A stretch of 6,976 nt of DNA from Candidatus Adiutrix sp. (lineage in GTDB: Bacteria > Desulfobacterota > Desulfarculia > Adiutricales > Adiutricaceae), in NCBI GenBank assembly GCA_031273445.1, contig JAISRV010000321.1, positions 1-6,976 of the forward strand. The letters are read 5' to 3'. Positions 5,330 through 6,976 of this stretch are shown piece by piece. How positions within the stretch are numbered: position 1 is the stretch's first letter; every line of letters begins with the position of its first letter. The notes below the pieces were generated by a model. That model was not told the DNA's origin. It was given only the letters and a program-made list of their open reading frames with translations, and searched no databases. The translations under genes and the position numbers were made by a program.

Positions 5330-6325
5330 ATGCCGCTCAAAATACGCGCGCTCTGTCTGCTGCTCGCCGCCACTTTCATCTGGGGCTTTTCCTATCCTAT
5401 ATCCCTGGCCGCGCTTAAAGAAATCTCGCCCTGGGCTCTGGCCGGCCTGCGCTATATGTTCGGGGCGCTGTCGCTGGCCCCGCTGGTCCTCCGGCGACGC
5501 GCGCCGACGCCGCCGCCGGCTTCCGGCCGGCTGGCCCTCTGGTTCTGGGGAGGCTTGTTGAGCGGCTGCTGTCTGAGCTGCGGCGCGGTCATGCAACTCT
5601 ACGGCCTGGCCCGCACGCCCGCCAGCCAGGTGGGTTTCATGACCAGTCTCTATGTCTCCCTGGTGCCCGTCCTGGCCTTTATTTTTGACGCCCTGCCGCC
5701 CCGGCCGGCCGTCCTGGCCGGGCTGGCCGCCAGTCTAACCGGTCTGTATCTGCTGGCCGGCGGTTCCCTGGAAGGTTTCGGCCCGCCGCAGAGCCTCATT
5801 CTGGCCGCCGACGTCTTCTGGGCCCTGCAGGTCATCATCACCGGACGTTTAGCCCTCCGGGACGACGCCAACCTTTTCATGCTGACCCAGGCGGCGACGA
5901 GCGCGGCGCTGACCCTGTCGCTGACGGCCATGTTCGGCTACTGGCCCAGCTGGCCGGCTTTCATCCATACCCTGCCCTTCACCATGTTCGGGATATTGTC
6001 GGTGGGAGTCGGCTATATATGTCAGACCAGGGCCCAACGCGTGCTGCCGCCCACCTCGGCCGCCCTGCTCTTCCCGCTGCAATCAGTCATGGCCGCGGCG
6101 GCCGGGGTTTTTTTCCTCGGAGAAAGCATGAATCAGCGCATGTTGTGGGGGGCGGCGGCCATCATCCTGGGCTGCCTCATCCCCCAGTTCGCCCGGGAGC
6201 CGCTCCAACTAACCCCCGGCCACCCATCTTACCGGGCCGCTCTGGTCTTGCGGCTGGCTTTGGGAGCGAGCCTGGCTCTGGGCACGGCCGGCTCGCTGGT
6301 CTGGGTCTGGTCGGCCGGGGGCTGA
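5330..6325 (+). CDS. EamA/DMT superfamily transporter
   Basis: A 331-residue inner-membrane protein of the drug/metabolite transporter superfamily, carriers that usually export metabolites or amino-acid-like compounds. Two EamA repeats are visible: ATFIWGFSYP in the first helix (about 14-23), then helices near 35-54, 68-92, 98-119 and 125-145; the second repeat has helices near 154-171, 181-203, 210-231, 240-263 and 267-287. The second repeat carries the usual PPTSAALLFPLQSV and FFLGE segments. An eleventh hydrophobic stretch (about 303-327) extends beyond the standard ten helices. The start at 5330 has a modest GGGAAG (5318-5323) upstream, 28 bases beyond the candidate mobile element. It follows the regulator on the same strand with a 190-base structured gap, so co-transcription is uncertain, as is any link to the amine pathway. 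Substrate not predictable. Confidence 0.9.
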   Translation: MPLKIRALCLLLAATFIWGFSYPISLAALKEISPWALAGLRYMFGALSLAPLVLRRRAPTPPPASGRLALWFWGGLLSGCCLSCGAVMQLYGLARTPASQVGFMTSLYVSLVPVLAFIFDALPPRPAVLAGLAASLTGLYLLAGGSLEGFGPPQSLILAADVFWALQVIITGRLALRDDANLFMLTQAATSAALTLSLTAMFGYWPSWPAFIHTLPFTMFGILSVGVGYICQTRAQRVLPPTSAALLFPLQSVMAAAAGVFFLGESMNQRMLWGAAAIILGCLIPQFAREPLQLTPGHPSYRAALVLRLALGASLALGTAGSLVWVWSAGG

Positions 6326-6377
6326 GAATCTTTCAGGAGAACCGTCGACCATGCGGGCAAAAACCCTGGACATCCCC

Positions 6378-6976
6378 TCAAAACGCCTGTTTTTCTTCCT
6401 TATATTCCAATTTCGGCACCAGACGGTCTTTGAAATCCTGCCGCACGTATTTTATCACGCTGATCAGGCAGATGAACCAGATGATGATGGTCGGCAAACC
6501 CAGCACCACCGCGGAACTCTGGATTGTGCGCAGGGGTTCGGCCCCGGCGGTCACCAGAATGCCGATGGCGAAACCGCCGATGATGACGGCCCAGACAAAT
6601 CGGAAAGAACGGGTCGGCTGTTCATAGCCGCTGACCTGCTTGGTGCACATGGCGGCCAGAGCGTAAGCCGACGAGTCCAGAGTGGTGGCCAGGAAGACAA
6701 GAGCTAGAATGGCGTAGAGCGGAACCATCAGATTCTGCCAGGGCAGGGTGAACATGACCGTGGCCGCGGTGGAGCCGGGGTTGGTGTCGGCCAGAACTTT
6801 GGCCACATCCATCAGGCCGGTCTTCTGGAGATAGAGGGTATAACCGCCCAGGATGCCCATCAGGATGAAAATGCCCAGAGTGCCGTAGAAGATCACGCCG
6901 AAGGCCAGCTCGCGGATGGTGCGGCCCCGGGAAATGCGGGCGATGAAAAGGGCCGAAATGGGGGCCAGGGCCAGGA
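6378..6976 (-). CDS. BCCT family transporter, C-terminal fragment
   Basis: The last 198 residues of a second BCCT carrier; its N-terminal part lies beyond the right edge. The open frame continues to the edge and reads ARISRGRTIREL near the start, the best-known BCCT motif, followed by a helix, a loop, FLATTLDSSAYALAAM in a late membrane helix, and final helices around WAVIIGGFAIGILV and SSAVVLGLPTIIIWFICLISV. The cytoplasmic tail after the last helix is only about 20-25 residues, without the long osmosensing tail of BetP, so substrate acquisition is more likely than osmoregulation. It ends at TGA (6378-6380), facing the DMT gene with 52 bases between. It is a different gene from the fragment at 1-289, though the two may be paralogues serving related amines. 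An internal GTG at 6894-6896 is not a start. Confidence 0.92.
   Translation of the reverse strand, partial: LALAPISALFIARISRGRTIRELAFGVIFYGTLGIFILMGILGGYTLYLQKTGLMDVAKVLADTNPGSTAATVMFTLPWQNLMVPLYAILALVFLATTLDSSAYALAAMCTKQVSGYEQPTRSFRFVWAVIIGGFAIGILVTAGAEPLRTIQSSAVVLGLPTIIIWFICLISVIKYVRQDFKDRLVPKLEYKEEKQAF

Noticed and set aside
5162..5596. 144-codon minus-strand frame through the inverted-repeat block and the start of the DMT gene
   Set aside because: Most of it is antisense to the clear EamA transporter and the rest reads through hairpin DNA. No domain is recognisable.
6351..6707. Plus-strand frame after the DMT gene, with AGGAGA at 6334-6339 before its ATG
   Set aside because: Beyond 6378 it is antisense to the BCCT gene and its product is low-complexity and polar. 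The spacing to the AGGAGA is long. At most it is the remnant of a lost gene start.
1..6976. CRISPR array, tRNA or rRNA
   Set aside because: No regularly spaced repeats of array type, no cloverleaf-like segment and no ribosomal RNA sequence were recognised on either strand.

Overview
The window looks like an accessory catabolic locus from an anaerobic, GC-rich Gram-negative bacterium. A deltaproteobacterial (Desulfobacterota-type) sulfate reducer or syntroph would fit. This is inferred from the combination of a sigma-54 activator with a matching -24/-12 promoter, a non-pyrrolysine MttB-family methyltransferase and BCCT transporters. No rRNA or marker gene is present to settle the taxonomy. All five visible gene ends use TGA or TAA; none uses TAG.

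Layout. Positions 1-3065 (minus strand) hold a compact three-gene operon, read from high to low coordinates: a class-III PLP aminotransferase (1854-3065), an MttB-superfamily methyltransferase (340-1806) and the N-terminal part of a BCCT carrier (1-289, running off the window). The gaps are only 47 and 50 bases and each gene has its own ribosome binding site. Positions 3066-3603 are a 538-base, mostly AT-rich divergent control region. It has a good -24/-12 promoter for the operon, a second sigma-54-like element facing the regulator, phased A-tract repeats, a GC-rich island suited to an enhancer, and a direct repeat with a palindrome. Positions 3604-5139 (plus) encode a PAS-AAA+-Fis sigma-54 activator. 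Positions 5135-5301 form a strongly structured intergenic block with three hairpins and 19-base imperfect terminal inverted repeats, possibly a small non-autonomous mobile element. Positions 5330-6325 (plus) encode an EamA/DMT exporter. Positions 6378-6976 (minus) are the C-terminal part of a second BCCT carrier, convergent with the DMT gene.

How it fits together (inference). A quaternary amine (betaine-like compound) would enter through a BCCT carrier. The MttB homologue would demethylate it to a corrinoid protein that is not encoded in this window. The aminotransferase would process an amino group on the substrate or its product. The divergently encoded PAS activator probably senses the substrate and switches on the operon through sigma-54 RNA polymerase. 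The substrate cannot be read from the sequence. The pairing of an MttB homologue with an ornithine/acetylornithine-type aminotransferase is the most distinctive clue.
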